This document shows positions 49,401-61,330 of a stretch of 64,000 nucleotides of DNA, in pieces. The position numbers and the translations under genes were made by a program. The stretch comes from Macropodus opercularis (Eukaryota; Chordata; Actinopteri; Anabantiformes; Osphronemidae): NCBI GenBank assembly GCA_030770545.1, contig CM061096.1, positions 14,613,501 to 14,677,500 of the forward strand, read 5' to 3'. The notes beneath the pieces are model-generated. The model made no database searches, was not told the origin of the DNA, and was given only the letters and a program-made list of their open reading frames with translations. The stretch's first letter is position 1, and the number at the start of each line of letters is the position of its first letter.

Positions 49401-52400
49401 GTCATATCGATACGAGGAAAGATGATTAGTGACAAACCTACGTATACACCTCGGCAATAACGTGTCCTGTGAATGAAATTTCTCTGGGACTTTGCCTAAA
49501 ATTGACAAAACCATCAAAGGTTAAGGTCACTGCGATGGCGTCTAAATCTATGGTAAAACAAATACATAAGAAACACACAATAAAGATGATAAATCTGCAG
49601 AACCGCTAACGGATATCTCTGTTTCTAACAGCGAGAAAGGAGGTGATCAGTCAGGCAGAGAAGAAAACAGTCCATTAGAGCCTTACAGTGTATATCAGAG
49701 AGCTAAGCTAACGTTTGGAGCTCTACACATTAATGCATGAATATGAATGTGTTGACCTTCAGCAGGCGTAAACAAATCAGCGAGTCAATACCTGCCACAG
49801 AGGACACAACACAAAAAACTACCCCGTCTTTGCAAAAGAGGAACGAACAAATGTCTGCTCTGTTGAGGCTTTATTGATTTCGTCCATGACATTTTGAGCA
49901 TGGTTTATGTAATGCAATTTTGACTGCATTGATTTGTGTTATCAAGAACCTAGATTGAACCACAGGAGGCGTAATTTACAATAGAACAGAAGAAGTGTGA
50001 GTCCTGCGTAAGCGTGCATGTTGTATAATGTCCCACAGATTAATAAATGTATCTGTACACACACAAAACAGCCACAGTAATAAGAACGTCCTCACTAATA
50101 ATACATAACATCTACGAGCTCCGTGGCTGATGGGAACTGGCCGACTCAATAAATTAGAAGGCAAATTACGCCTGAAGCAGAATAAAACATGTCTAGACAC
50201 ATACTGAGTCACGAATGTGTTGAATGGCAAAGTCTGCAGGCTGTGACAAGACCAAATAAAGAAGCTAAAAGTTGAACATTAGAGAGCGAGGTAAATAGCA
50301 GCTTTTCACAGACTCGTCGCAGAACCCAAGACGGCCAATTAGGAGAAAGCGCTAGAGAGACACAGTAAGTGTGGAAGCTGTAATTGGTCTGAAGTGGGGA
50401 AATGTGTGCAAAGCCAGCAACAGTAAATCCAAGTAATGAAGTGAGGGAGACCCTCGTTATAACAGGCTGTTGCAGCTGTTGGTAATTAAAAGCTATGAAA
50501 GTGTCCTACAACAGTAATGTCACCAAACACGTCGAGTTCAGATGCAGTGCAACGTCATCGAGCGCTACAGCAAGTAAAGGCCAGAAAAAACGATCTACGC
50601 AGCTCACTGCACCTCCAGAAAGGGCACAACATCAATGGCAAAGGGACTTTGGTGACGCTTTTGGTGCTAATTGCTGGGGTTTTCCTTCTCACTCCGGCCT
50701 CGTGTGGACACTAACGTAGCAGCGAGGATTTGGACATGAAGGGAAAGCAGTCACAAAAACTATCTTCATCAGCTCTGGAGCATGTTAGTGTGGTTGTTTG
50801 GCTGCACAGAATCCAGTTTAACCCACCTGTCTTCTGCCTCTCTGGACCGACAGCATGTTAAATGTAAATATGTTAGGTGATATTTATAGTCGCCTCTTCC
50901 CATCCACAGGACACTAAGTGCTCTTGTTTTTTTTACAGTGTGTCACTAATGTCACTGTGTCTTGTCATTTCTGTCCTGCAGCAATGTCACCAACATTCCT
51001 GTGTATTTATTGGACTTGGCAGATACTGAGGTCCTGGTCTCTAAATTGCTACAGCAGCTGTTTTCATATATAGACCTACAGTAGTTTGGCCAGAATCCCC
51101 TGAAGCAATGCAAATTCCAGAGCTGGTAGGATTTTTACTGCTGGCACGCGGAGCTGGATGCTGGTTCCTGTTACAAATATTGCACAAAAGGCCCTTTTGC
51201 ATAGGAAATAAGTCAGCTGTTGACAGGCAGACATTTCCAAGCATCGTAGCTGCCGTGTGCAGCGCGCCCTGGAGAAATTACCCAGTTTCAGCTTTTTTAC
51301 AATTCTCCGGCGTTGCTCTGGTACGACTACTGCACACGTGTTGTAGATCTGTTCACATAGATTATAAAACACATCTGCTTAGCTGCTGTGGCTTCAACTG
51401 CAGCCTGTTGTAAACATCTTGTAAAACAATAAGATCATTCTGTCTCAAGCCAAGGTAACATTTTTCTGTTTTGTCACTCATGAGTTCAGCTCCTGCACTT
51501 ACAGTACATTAACTTTAGAAGTACACACACACCACTCATGCATTAGCAACACACCCACGGGAATATGTGGCACAGTGTTGTCCAGTTTTAAAATGCACTG
51601 GGAGCAGAGTGTGGGGCTGTGGACAAGTACACCTGTCCTGGGGCAAACTAATGCAGCTGTCGTATGGAAACGCAACATGTGACGCTGTTACTCAATAATG
51701 CATAGACATGCATGAGGTGTAGGTTAAGGCAAGGCCACGGGTAAATAATTCACCAGTGTTTATGCAATGGAGGTTTTAAAGTGATTTAGTGACTACAAGT
51801 AACAAAGGAAAGAACTGAGCTGGTGGTTCAGAGAGAAGAGGAGGGGAAGCTGTGTTTGGAAGAAAGGATGAAGAACAAAGAGGAGGAAGGAGAAGCAGAA
51901 TCAAAAGAAGAGAGAACGCAGAGGCCGTGAGATAGTAAGAACCAGGGGTGAGAATGATAAACGACTAACTTGAACCACAGCAGTGGATTTGTTGCGTGAG
52001 CGCCGACGCGCAAGCAGCAGTGAGCTCCAGCACATGTTCCCTCTTAACCTCGAGCTCCCTGATACATCAGCGAACGCGCGACCTTGAAGTGAGTGTGTAC
52101 GACAGAGGGAGAGTATCCGTATCCCACATACAGGCCACATAAGCGTTGAGTAGTAAAGGACTCCATCACTGGGCTCATCGATCTCCGTCTAACCTTTTCA
52201 CTTCTCTGCTCGTCCTTCTTGGGATCCCTCACCTCTCCTGTCTTCAGTGTCTGCTCAAACACAAAAACACTGAAACCGACACATTCACGCTCACATTCAT
52301 TCATTTTACATGACACCTGTGATCAAACAAGACGTCAAGCAACCTCCTGGTGCAGGATCCGGGCTTGGGCACCTAACCGACGTTTTCTGGCTCTCAAATG

Positions 52401-53449
52401 GAAAAGCTATTAATCAGTTCAGAAGCTGCACTGACTGCATCAAAACCAAATGACAGCACGAAGCAAAAACGATCCCAATGCAGGCGGTGGTGTGTGTCGA
52501 TGTATCTGGCTCCCGTTTGGTCCTATTGTTTCTGTCGTTCTATTGTTCTGTGCTTCATTGTACTGTAAAAATGCAGTTCAAAGCAGGAGCAGTAGCCGTT
52601 GTGGAATTCTCAGCATGGGCTTTGTCTATAATATCACTTCCCCGTGTACGTATGAGTGTGTGGCGCGCATCCCCAGGCCGCAGCTATTACTCCGAGCAAT
52701 GCGAGATCTTGTCTTGGAAGAAAACAGAAAACACAATAATGGATGTGACACAGAGCTGAGAAGCTCATCAGTGAAAGATTTGGTGTTTTGGCCAAGCAAG
52801 TGTCCAAACACAGGGTCAAGCGTGATTATCACATCAGTGGAGACGAGCCCGTTGATGACAATCTGTCAACAAAAGAAACGCAGAAGGACAAAAACTGTTC
52901 CTGGAGAAAACGTTAAGCAAAATGAGGCTGCACTGACAGCGACTGTGCGCACGCACGTAAGTGAATCTTTCACCCTGAAGGCTTAGATGGAAACTGATTG
53001 ACAAGATAGAGGTAGCGAAGGGAGAATGAGAGCGGGGCGTCAGGGGGTGAATGCTAATAGTCTCCTGGCAAAGACATTTACAGCATCTCCCCATCTCATT
53101 TCTTATCTGCCCTTCTCGTCTTTTGCTCACTAACTTCTCAACCTCATCACATTTTTTTTCCTGCTCTTCCTCTCCTCTCTCTCTAAATTTGTCTCTTGCA
53201 TCGTCCCTTATCTTCTTCATTTCCTGCTACGTCCCAGTGCTTCTCCTCCTTTTTTCTTAATCTCTCTCCAGAAACAAACATATTAACGGAGATCAGGGTG
53301 GAAATAGCTTCATCTTTAAACCCTTCGCCCCCTGCCGGGTCCTTCACGCTACCATAGTTGTGCGTTTATGTGTGATTAAGCATGCAGGTGTTTGTTTATG
53401 CCCCCAAATGCAGAAGTTACAAATAGGAATGTGTGGGTTATATGCATTG

Positions 53450-53450
<1 letters not shown>

Positions 53451-53486
<36 letters not shown>
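53451..53486. repeat. (GT)n microsatellite
   Basis: About 18 uninterrupted TG units. Confidence 0.98.
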
Positions 53487-53487
<1 letters not shown>

Positions 53488-54333
53488 CCTGAGAGGAGGC
53501 TCTACAGCACTTTCCCATGCTGCAGGGGCTGAACAGAGAAAGTGGGAGAATGTGCTTACCACTGCAGTAAATGAGGGGAAAAAGAAGTGCTGTGAAAGTT
53601 GCTGAGACACACAAAAGAAAGGGGAGAGACAGAAAGAGTCTCTTATCCTTAATTAGAGTTTCCGCCTCTCTCTTCTTTCACAGAAACCAAAGCATGAACC
53701 CACTTTTCTCCCTTCTTGTCCTTTTTTTTTAGCTCCTATCAGAATTTTTATCCTCCAATTACACATGCACCCTCTTCAGTTTTGTCATCTTTTATGTTCC
53801 CTCTGTCATCCAATTTGTCTCTCAAAAGGATGGAGTGGTCGAGCAGCTCTCAAGCTGCTTCCCCCCCAATTAGTTTCCTCTGCATTTATGTCTAAACTAA
53901 ACTTTCTGAATCTAATCCCAGCAGATATCTGCAAGGTCCTTATTGCATCCTTTACGGGCTGCACAAGTGCAGAAATACAAGGAAATGCCACCGTGCATTA
54001 TGACAGGTAGTCCACGCCCTGGGTCTGTGGCATGTGACAGCTGATGGCTCATTATAGCGGTGTAGCATATATAAAGGATGTGTGCATGGTACATAGAACT
54101 GAGGATATTTTGAACCGTCTGGACACGTTTTATGTCATCAGCGCTTTCGTTTGTTTGTGAAAAGTTCACAGACCAGTAAACAAAACATGATCTGCTCAAA
54201 GTTTTCAGACGTCTAGTTTAATCAACGACGAGTGACACTGACCCGCGAGGCTCGGTCGAAGCTCAGCTGAGCCTCAGTCTTTTTTCGAGATTTGGTCGGG
54301 CTCATACTCAAGTCACCTCTGTCTGCTTGTTTG

Positions 54334-54337
<4 letters not shown>

Positions 54338-54365
<28 letters not shown>
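54338..54365. repeat. (GT)n microsatellite
   Basis: About 14 uninterrupted GT units. Confidence 0.97.
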
Positions 54366-54368
<3 letters not shown>

Positions 54369-57300
54369 ACAGGTGCAATCTCCTCTAATCACAGCTTTCA
54401 GATCCCACAGTGACTCCATTAATCACCATGACAACCAAGGGGGGACATGGGTGAATGTGGTGGGTTAGAGACTTTTCTATTCTTCTGTCTGCTCCTCTGT
54501 CTATAGATGAAGTAGCCATTGTGTTGTGAAAGTAAACGACTGTATGTTTACAGTACATAACTACAGCATTTCCCAGACTGCAGACACGCAACATGTATTA
54601 CAGGTCTGTCCTTTGGTCTGTATTCTTCCATGCAAATAAATAAATTCAGTAAACTCACCTCCAACCTGGATTTGCATGGATGCTTTTGCAACCCTCCAAA
54701 GAGCTAAGCATTTAAATGTATGTTTATTACAGTAATTTACATTTGATCTAGAGAATTAATGTCTAGTTTGGGAGAAAGGGCAGGTCAGATAAAATTACTG
54801 AGGGATAGAGACAGAGTTGGAGCTAAAAGAGAGACCGAGTGACAGTTAGAGCGGAGAGGCTGGGTGTTAATAACATGTCAAGTGTAATACGCCCACAAGT
54901 GTTGAAGGCCTTTGTCGAAATCTCATATTTTGGAGGCAGCAATTGAACCTTTGCCTACAATCACATTTATCAGTAATGTGTGAATCACTCGCTCGCGTCT
55001 GTGTGTGAGTGGTTTCATTAATTCTCTATTTTCAGTGAGCAGAAAGTGTCACAGTGCTGTAGACGAAGTGCTTATTGAGAAACCCGCTCGGCTCTCGGCC
55101 TGAAATAACTCATAGCGAACCGTTTCCAGGCCATTATATAGGATGAGCTCAGCTGTCGGCAGCTACAGTAAACTGATTTCATTTTCAAACCAAATCTATC
55201 GAAAGCCGAGGGACACGTAGGGCACACAAACACACACGAGCACCAGATGATTCATAGCTCTGGTTAGAAACGTTGGTGTGGATGTACAGGTGATCCCAGA
55301 GGCAGTTTAGGACTAAAGTCCAGTTCATGTTGTTTCTCTAAACAATAAACATAAACCAAAACTAACGTCAACAGTGGGGTGTGCCGGTTAGGCAACGAGC
55401 GCCACAGGGGTCAGGGGTCGGCATGAATTCCTTTCACAGCTCAAGCTGCTCTTATAAATGTTCCAAAGCTTCATCTGTAATGGTTCGGTCTTTCTCGTGG
55501 CTGCTGCTGTTGTTCTTGCAGACTGTGGGAAGCAGAGCAGACTCAGTCTCGTGGCTGATGACCAGGCAGAACTGACATTTTTACAGGAGGTCACTTCAGG
55601 TGAACGCACCTCAAGGAAGGATCTTGCTCCCTCGGTCTCTCTCATACACATACATACACAGATCTGTCAAATCCCTGTGGCGGCTGTGGGCTCTGGGGTG
55701 TAACAACAGTGACATACTGCTGACAGCAACAGGATGATAAATTTGTCACCACAGCCATAAACTAATACCCCGCACTGCCACGCCGCCAGTCGACACCGTG
55801 AAACAAGGCTCTGCAGTTTATGAATCCTTCACGAATGACTTCATCCTGTAACTCACCTTTAATGCCGGAGCCATGAGGACGACAAGACTGACAAACTAAA
55901 CATGTATTCTAGCCTTTAACTTTTCACCCGCTGCCCACAGACGACGGCAAGGATGACAGAGCATCTGGGTCCCACGTGGTGGAAACTTTTAGCATCTACT
56001 GATGCTACTGGTTCTGCCCGATACGTCGCGTTAGCAGACATTAAAATGCGCCGAGTTTCATGAGTGAACGTTGTGCGGATGGAAAGTCGTGCACAGCTTT
56101 GTTTCCTGTGCTGATTCCTTTTCACCCCATTGCAGTCGCTGGAAAACGCTGATGACGGCATTTCGCTTTAACCTCAAGGGGGTTTTGTGTTGTCTGTCAC
56201 TCCTCAAGGCTTTGATAAATGATTAATGATCCCTCCATCAATATTTATTGATCATCAAGTGGCTGCAATGAAGCCTCCATGCAGTGGCTGATAAAAGTTT
56301 AATCTTCCAATCAAAAGCGTTTTGAGTCTTATCTTTCCTTTGATAAAAAAACAGGCATGTCCTATTATCACACACTCCCTCAGCACACACCAAACAAAAA
56401 ACCTACATTTGCTCCCAAATATTTCCCATCTATGTGTTTAACTAATAGTTTCTTTTTTGGGATTAATAAATCCAGGTTATCAGCGCTAAAGGTAAATTAA
56501 TTATTCCAAGTGATGCAGAGATGTGTTTCCCGATAGACGCCGTGGGTCTTAATCATTTCTAAGACAAGAATCGAAATGAGAAATTCAGACTCTTGTTCTG
56601 GGAACCAAGCCATGAAAACATTTTGGAAATTAGGAAATTAGAAAGGAGCTTTGTGCTGAAGAGAGCTGTGGGGCAGGTTATGAATCTACCTTCCAGTCTG
56701 ACTGTTTACATAGCGGCTGGGGAAATCAACTCCAAGCAGTGAATTCATAATCTCTATACCTGTTTTACTAAATCACTGCTCGCTGAGGAACATACTGAAA
56801 ACCCAGAATCATAGTGAAACATATTCCAAGCAGTGTGTTCACGCACCTTTAGCGCGTTAGCTGCTCATTACTGGTGCACTTTAAGCTCCAGTTTGCTTTA
56901 TATTTCAATTGACTCGTTAAAACAAGTCAACAGAGTGTAAAATGAAGTAGCCTACAAAACGTTGTCAAGGTGATTCATCCCCCTGACCGAGCATGCACGG
57001 TAATGTGCATCATGCTTAACTCGGTCTCTACGGGAGCCCAACTACGGCGGCAACGCGTCTTGCCACCTACAGTTGTGTTTTAGATGGAATTTGCATTCGC
57101 CCTTGAGACTTCCTCTACACCTTGTTAATATTCTGTTCGCCATTAAGCGTGTTATTGCACCCTCAAAACCGCTCTCGCCGCTCGTCTTCCCGTCATTTCC
57201 TCCGTCTGTGTCTAAATACGCGCAATCTTCTCCTCAGGGAGTCATCAGTTGTGTTCAGGTACATACGTGTCTGTGTGTGGGCTCATTAAATACATATTGT

Positions 57301-57920
57301 GTACATGTGATGCGGACATTTATTCCCAGCTCTAATTAGTTCTGTTTTCTGTAGCGGTGGCCTTGTTGGGGATACTTTTCAATCTTATTAGCTTGGACAT
57401 GGTCAGCTGTACGACCTCGGGCTGACTCATCTCCCACACACTTATTGGTCCAGCAGGGTTAAAAGTGTCTAAAAGATGCAGACAGTAAGTCAAACTGTGA
57501 CTGGAACTAATAACACGGTAGGACGGAGGAGGGGCCGTAATTGACCAACCCCCGTTCTTCTACGAGTGGGCTGGTTGAAGTTGTTCCCTGTCCTCGCTGC
57601 TTCGAGAACAGCCAGGCCAGCACTTTGAGACTTTAAAGAGGAGAGCACAAGTTTACCTCGCAAACAAGCCCTCTCTCCGTCTGCCGCTTCCTTCTCCCAA
57701 TCACGTCTGACCTTTCGGAACAAGCAGAAAACACTGGAGTCAAATCCCTGCTTAGCGGAAAGTGCACTCCTGCACAATTTCTAATCGCCTAAACAAAGAT
57801 GTAAGGAGATGAAAACGGACGGAGGGAGGTGAGACACTGCATCAGCCCGTAGACCGACCTCAGGCTTCAGTGGGCTGCACTCAAGAGGCCGCACACTGAA
57901 GTGTGAGAATATCATTACTG

Positions 57921-57944
57921 TATAATAATAATAATAATAATAAT
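57921..57944. repeat. (TAA)n microsatellite
   Basis: Eight ATA/TAA units without interruption. Confidence 0.95.
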
Positions 57945-58260
57945 CTGTATGGTCTGGATGGCTGAGAATAACCACTGACGTATTGTTTTATAAAGTATTC
58001 GATCTATTTTTAATACCGACACCCGTCACCTGTCCGTCTCCATTCGTCTGTGTCCCTGGCTTCATTGTCGCTGTCTGTCAGCCTGGGAGACTGATGCGCT
58101 GTTGACTCTGGATGGGATGAAGCAGACAGACGGGATGAAAGTCAGATGTGATGAAAGCTGATCAAGCCACCAGCCCACAATTTACAGCCCACTCCCTGCT
58201 TCTATTGATAAATAAAGCGTGATGTGTTCAAGAACTGCTAAAACCCAGCAAGACACAGCG

Positions 58261-58273
58261 ACACACACACCCC

Positions 58274-58304
<31 letters not shown>
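58261..58304. repeat. (CA)n microsatellite interrupted by a C run
   Basis: Five AC units, a short C run, then about 14 CA units. Confidence 0.97.
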
Positions 58305-58306
<2 letters not shown>

Positions 58307-59807
58307 TCAGGCCTGAGGGGTGGTCTCTACATGAGCATGCAATGGAAAGTTATTATTTGACAATAAAAATGTTTGCTGTACTTGAACGTCTCACTAGTTC
58401 CGTAGCAGTGAAACAACATTCACGAGGCCAAGAGACAGAGCCTGGTTGTGTGTCTAGAGCCAGTTTAGTAGGAGTAGCCACCGCTGGCTGCACTGACCAG
58501 CGCTTTCTTGTCGTACCTCCCTGGCGTCATTCACGCTGTAGATATTATTCGACAAAGACCAAAAACAGGGCCAAAGAAACAAAAACTAAAATATTTCAAT
58601 AAAGAAAGTGTGGAAAGTCATCACATACATTTTACATTCGCAGCTGCTGTATTGTTCCGTTAGCAACGAGGCGAACTGTGTCATTTTTATAATTCAGTAT
58701 CAGATTATGGGAGAAACAGTTTCCCCGTGTGCTGCAGGCTGGGATGATTCTCCGAGTCCATTATGGCTCCTTCTCAGTTGTTTCTAGTGCGTGTCGAGTG
58801 TTGGACGCACATGCACACACATATTCCAGTCTAAGCAGGAGCTTCTGCACCAGTGAGCGTGATGTGTGTGTAACATGTTTGTTCTGTAAAGCAGAAATAG
58901 CTCTGGGACAGTGTGTGTGAATGTGGTTTATGTGTGCGCTTAACTGAGAGCAAGAGCAGGAGTTTGACGGGGAGCGAGGCCGAGATCCTTCCACATCGCG
59001 CTTAAAATTTAACACCTGTCTTGTGTCCTGCAGAACTGGAGCTGCTCTTCCTTTTTAGAGCAGCCGTTGCCTTTATTTCGCGTCGCAGCTCTTACTGCTG
59101 TTTTCTGTTCAGCTTTTAGTTGTGCAGTTCCACTAAACTTTACTATTGTTGAGACACAACACATCGGAAAAGTGAACGCACTGTGTGAAACGCTGGGTTT
59201 CACTGACTATACTGAAACAATGGAGACCGTTGCCTTCTCTCAGCTGCAGACATTGAATGACATGCTTGGGATCTGATGTTGCAGTTGTTTGTGCTCATCC
59301 CAAGGTGAGCTAAGAGGTGAGTCATTTTCCGAGCCACATGTAAGCACAGCAAATCTACCCGACAGCCTGCGACAGCCTGCGTATTTATCCCCGGCTGCCG
59401 TACTGACCTTCCAACGTGGACGTGTCATTCAATTAGTCCCAAACCGCTTCAGAACTCTTCCAGAATTTTCCACATCACTTTCTATTTTCCCAAAGCCAGT
59501 CACACTTAGATCCACGCCCGCTGTAGCTTTACGTCCTCAAACCAACACATACAGCTATGTGCACAATTACGGCCTCAAAAACGGTGAATTGCTGACCTCC
59601 TCCAGTTGAAAAGGTCTTTTCCAACGTGGCGTCACTGTCATTTGCAGTAATCCACCAGCGGGTTCGTGGATTAGACACAGGACAGACTCTAAAAGAAGAG
59701 TGAGTTTGGCAGAGAATCGCACTCTTAGACCTCTGAAGTGGCTGAATCCCAAACTGAACAGCTGTAAGTTTCCTCTTCTGCTGCAGGCAGTAATCCGCTC
59801 TTTATCA

Positions 59808-59995
59808 GGCAGCAGGGTGGAATGTTTTCACCCACTGGCTTTTTGGTTCAAGTCAATCCTGTGAGAGCTAACATCTGCGCAGCTGAAGTGTCCTTGAGCA
59901 AGACACTGCGCGCGTACCAGCTGCTTGGACGGAGGCCGCCGAGCAGCTGAGCCTCTCTGACCTATCTGTGCACAGGGATCTGTATATCAATAACC
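59808..59995 (+). repeat. Fish SINE-like repeat fragment (GAGCAAGACACTG family)
   Basis: Contains AAGTGTCCTTGAGCAAGACA followed by CTGC, with a preceding GGTTCAAGT-type B-box remnant and a following GCAGCTGAGCC block and GTGCACAGGGATCTGTATAT. This arrangement is common in fish interspersed repeats; this copy is diverged. Confidence 0.6.
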
Positions 59996-61084
59996 AATCG
60001 GCTCGGTAAGCCTCGTATCGCTGCTGTAGTTTTTGTGCCCTGTGAGAAAGTGATAGTGGATATTCATTCACCAGAGGTCACACACTTTTAGCGGCTATCA
60101 GAAAACATCTGTTTCTGTAAACATTGGTTTTAAGCCAGAAGAAAACTGCACTGAGAATTTGGCGAGATCGTGTGTGAACTGCTGCGTGAATTGATAAGGA
60201 GGGATATTTGATTTTCCTGTACTTTTCAGCACAGTAAGCGTTTTTTGAAAGGGAGCGTCAACTGAACGGTTCAGCGGCTTTTACCCAGGCCTGTTTGTCA
60301 ATACGGCTGCATGAAGCAGAATGAAAAGCGAAGACCATTAAGCATTTTAAATCAGCTGCAACAGTTCTACTGAGACGTGAACGGTTTTCTGGCCAAGGTT
60401 GAGAAGTGAAGGAGATAAAGAGGACAGAGGTGCAGTACTGCATTTCAAGCAGCAGACGGCAGATGTGCCACTGCTGGAATGAAGAGGGGGAGCACTGCAG
60501 TGAGAAAGGGAAGCGAGTGTGGTGCATCAGACGCAGGGGACACAACACTCTCTGAATTCAAGTGGACTAGAAACACTAAAAACACGATCAAAATCAAAGC
60601 GCCTCTTCAAGGGCAACAGTCTGACTGACACACGCACACGAATAAACACTAGGAGTGTGCGTATGTACGAGAGACGCGTGAGTTCTTCAAGGAGCGAGAA
60701 ACGGTGAAAGACCGAGAATATGATCCAGAGAGATGAACAGGCAGGAGGAAGCGGCTGAGGGTCGAGGGGCGAGTCAGCCTGACAGGCAGGTAGACGGGGA
60801 CGAGGCACAGCCAGAGATAAAGGCTTCAGGACACACTGCAGACATTTAGCTTCCACAGCCTCGACCTAGAAGAAAGAAGCGCAGACGCCAGAACCTTCCT
60901 GACACACCTCCAGGGTTGCTGCTGAGTATCCTGCCACCTACTGTACCTTCAAAGTCCCAGGTGATTACAGGCTCAGGTTGGGCTACCTGCAGAGATTACA
61001 GCTGCATCAATTAATATTTCATGCTGCTAGTCGTTACCAACCAACAGAGAATTATGAAAGCAGACTGTGCAGCTCATCATTTAA

Positions 61085-61330
61085 CCTCGTTTAGACCGCT
61101 ATGGTCCACAAAGTCCAGAAGGGTTGGTTCCTCCACTGGTGTGGCTGAGAGCAGGACGCCGTCTAACGTCTGACCTCCTCTTGATCTGAGAAACCCCTCT
61201 CCCTCGCTGCGCTGGCTGGTCGGAGAAGCACTTCAGCCAGAGAGTGATCAATGTCAAGTGCTCCAGAGTGTTACAAGAGCTGCTTCCTCCCAGAGTTCAT
61301 TAAACACCTCCCACCTCCTTAATAAGCGGG
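61085..61330 (+). repeat. Possible LINE 3' relic
   Basis: CTGGCTGGTCGGAGAAGCAC, CTTCAGCCAGAGAGTGATCA and the following CTGCTTCCTCCCAGAGTTCA resemble the end of the reverse-transcriptase ORF of fish non-LTR elements. There is no open frame of useful length, and the identification rests on memory of such tails only. Confidence 0.35.

Noticed and set aside
52450..52986. 178-codon open frame on the plus strand
   Set aside because: Longest frame in the desert, but its composition is low in structure, no domain is recognised, there is no promoter context, and its length is not surprising in 64 kb.
59067..59276. 69-codon frame beginning like a signal peptide (FRVAALTAVFCSAFSCAVP) with a sequon
   Set aside because: The frame opens on TTG, not ATG, the first ATG lies far downstream, and there are no splice-bounded extensions or family similarity. 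Judged chance.
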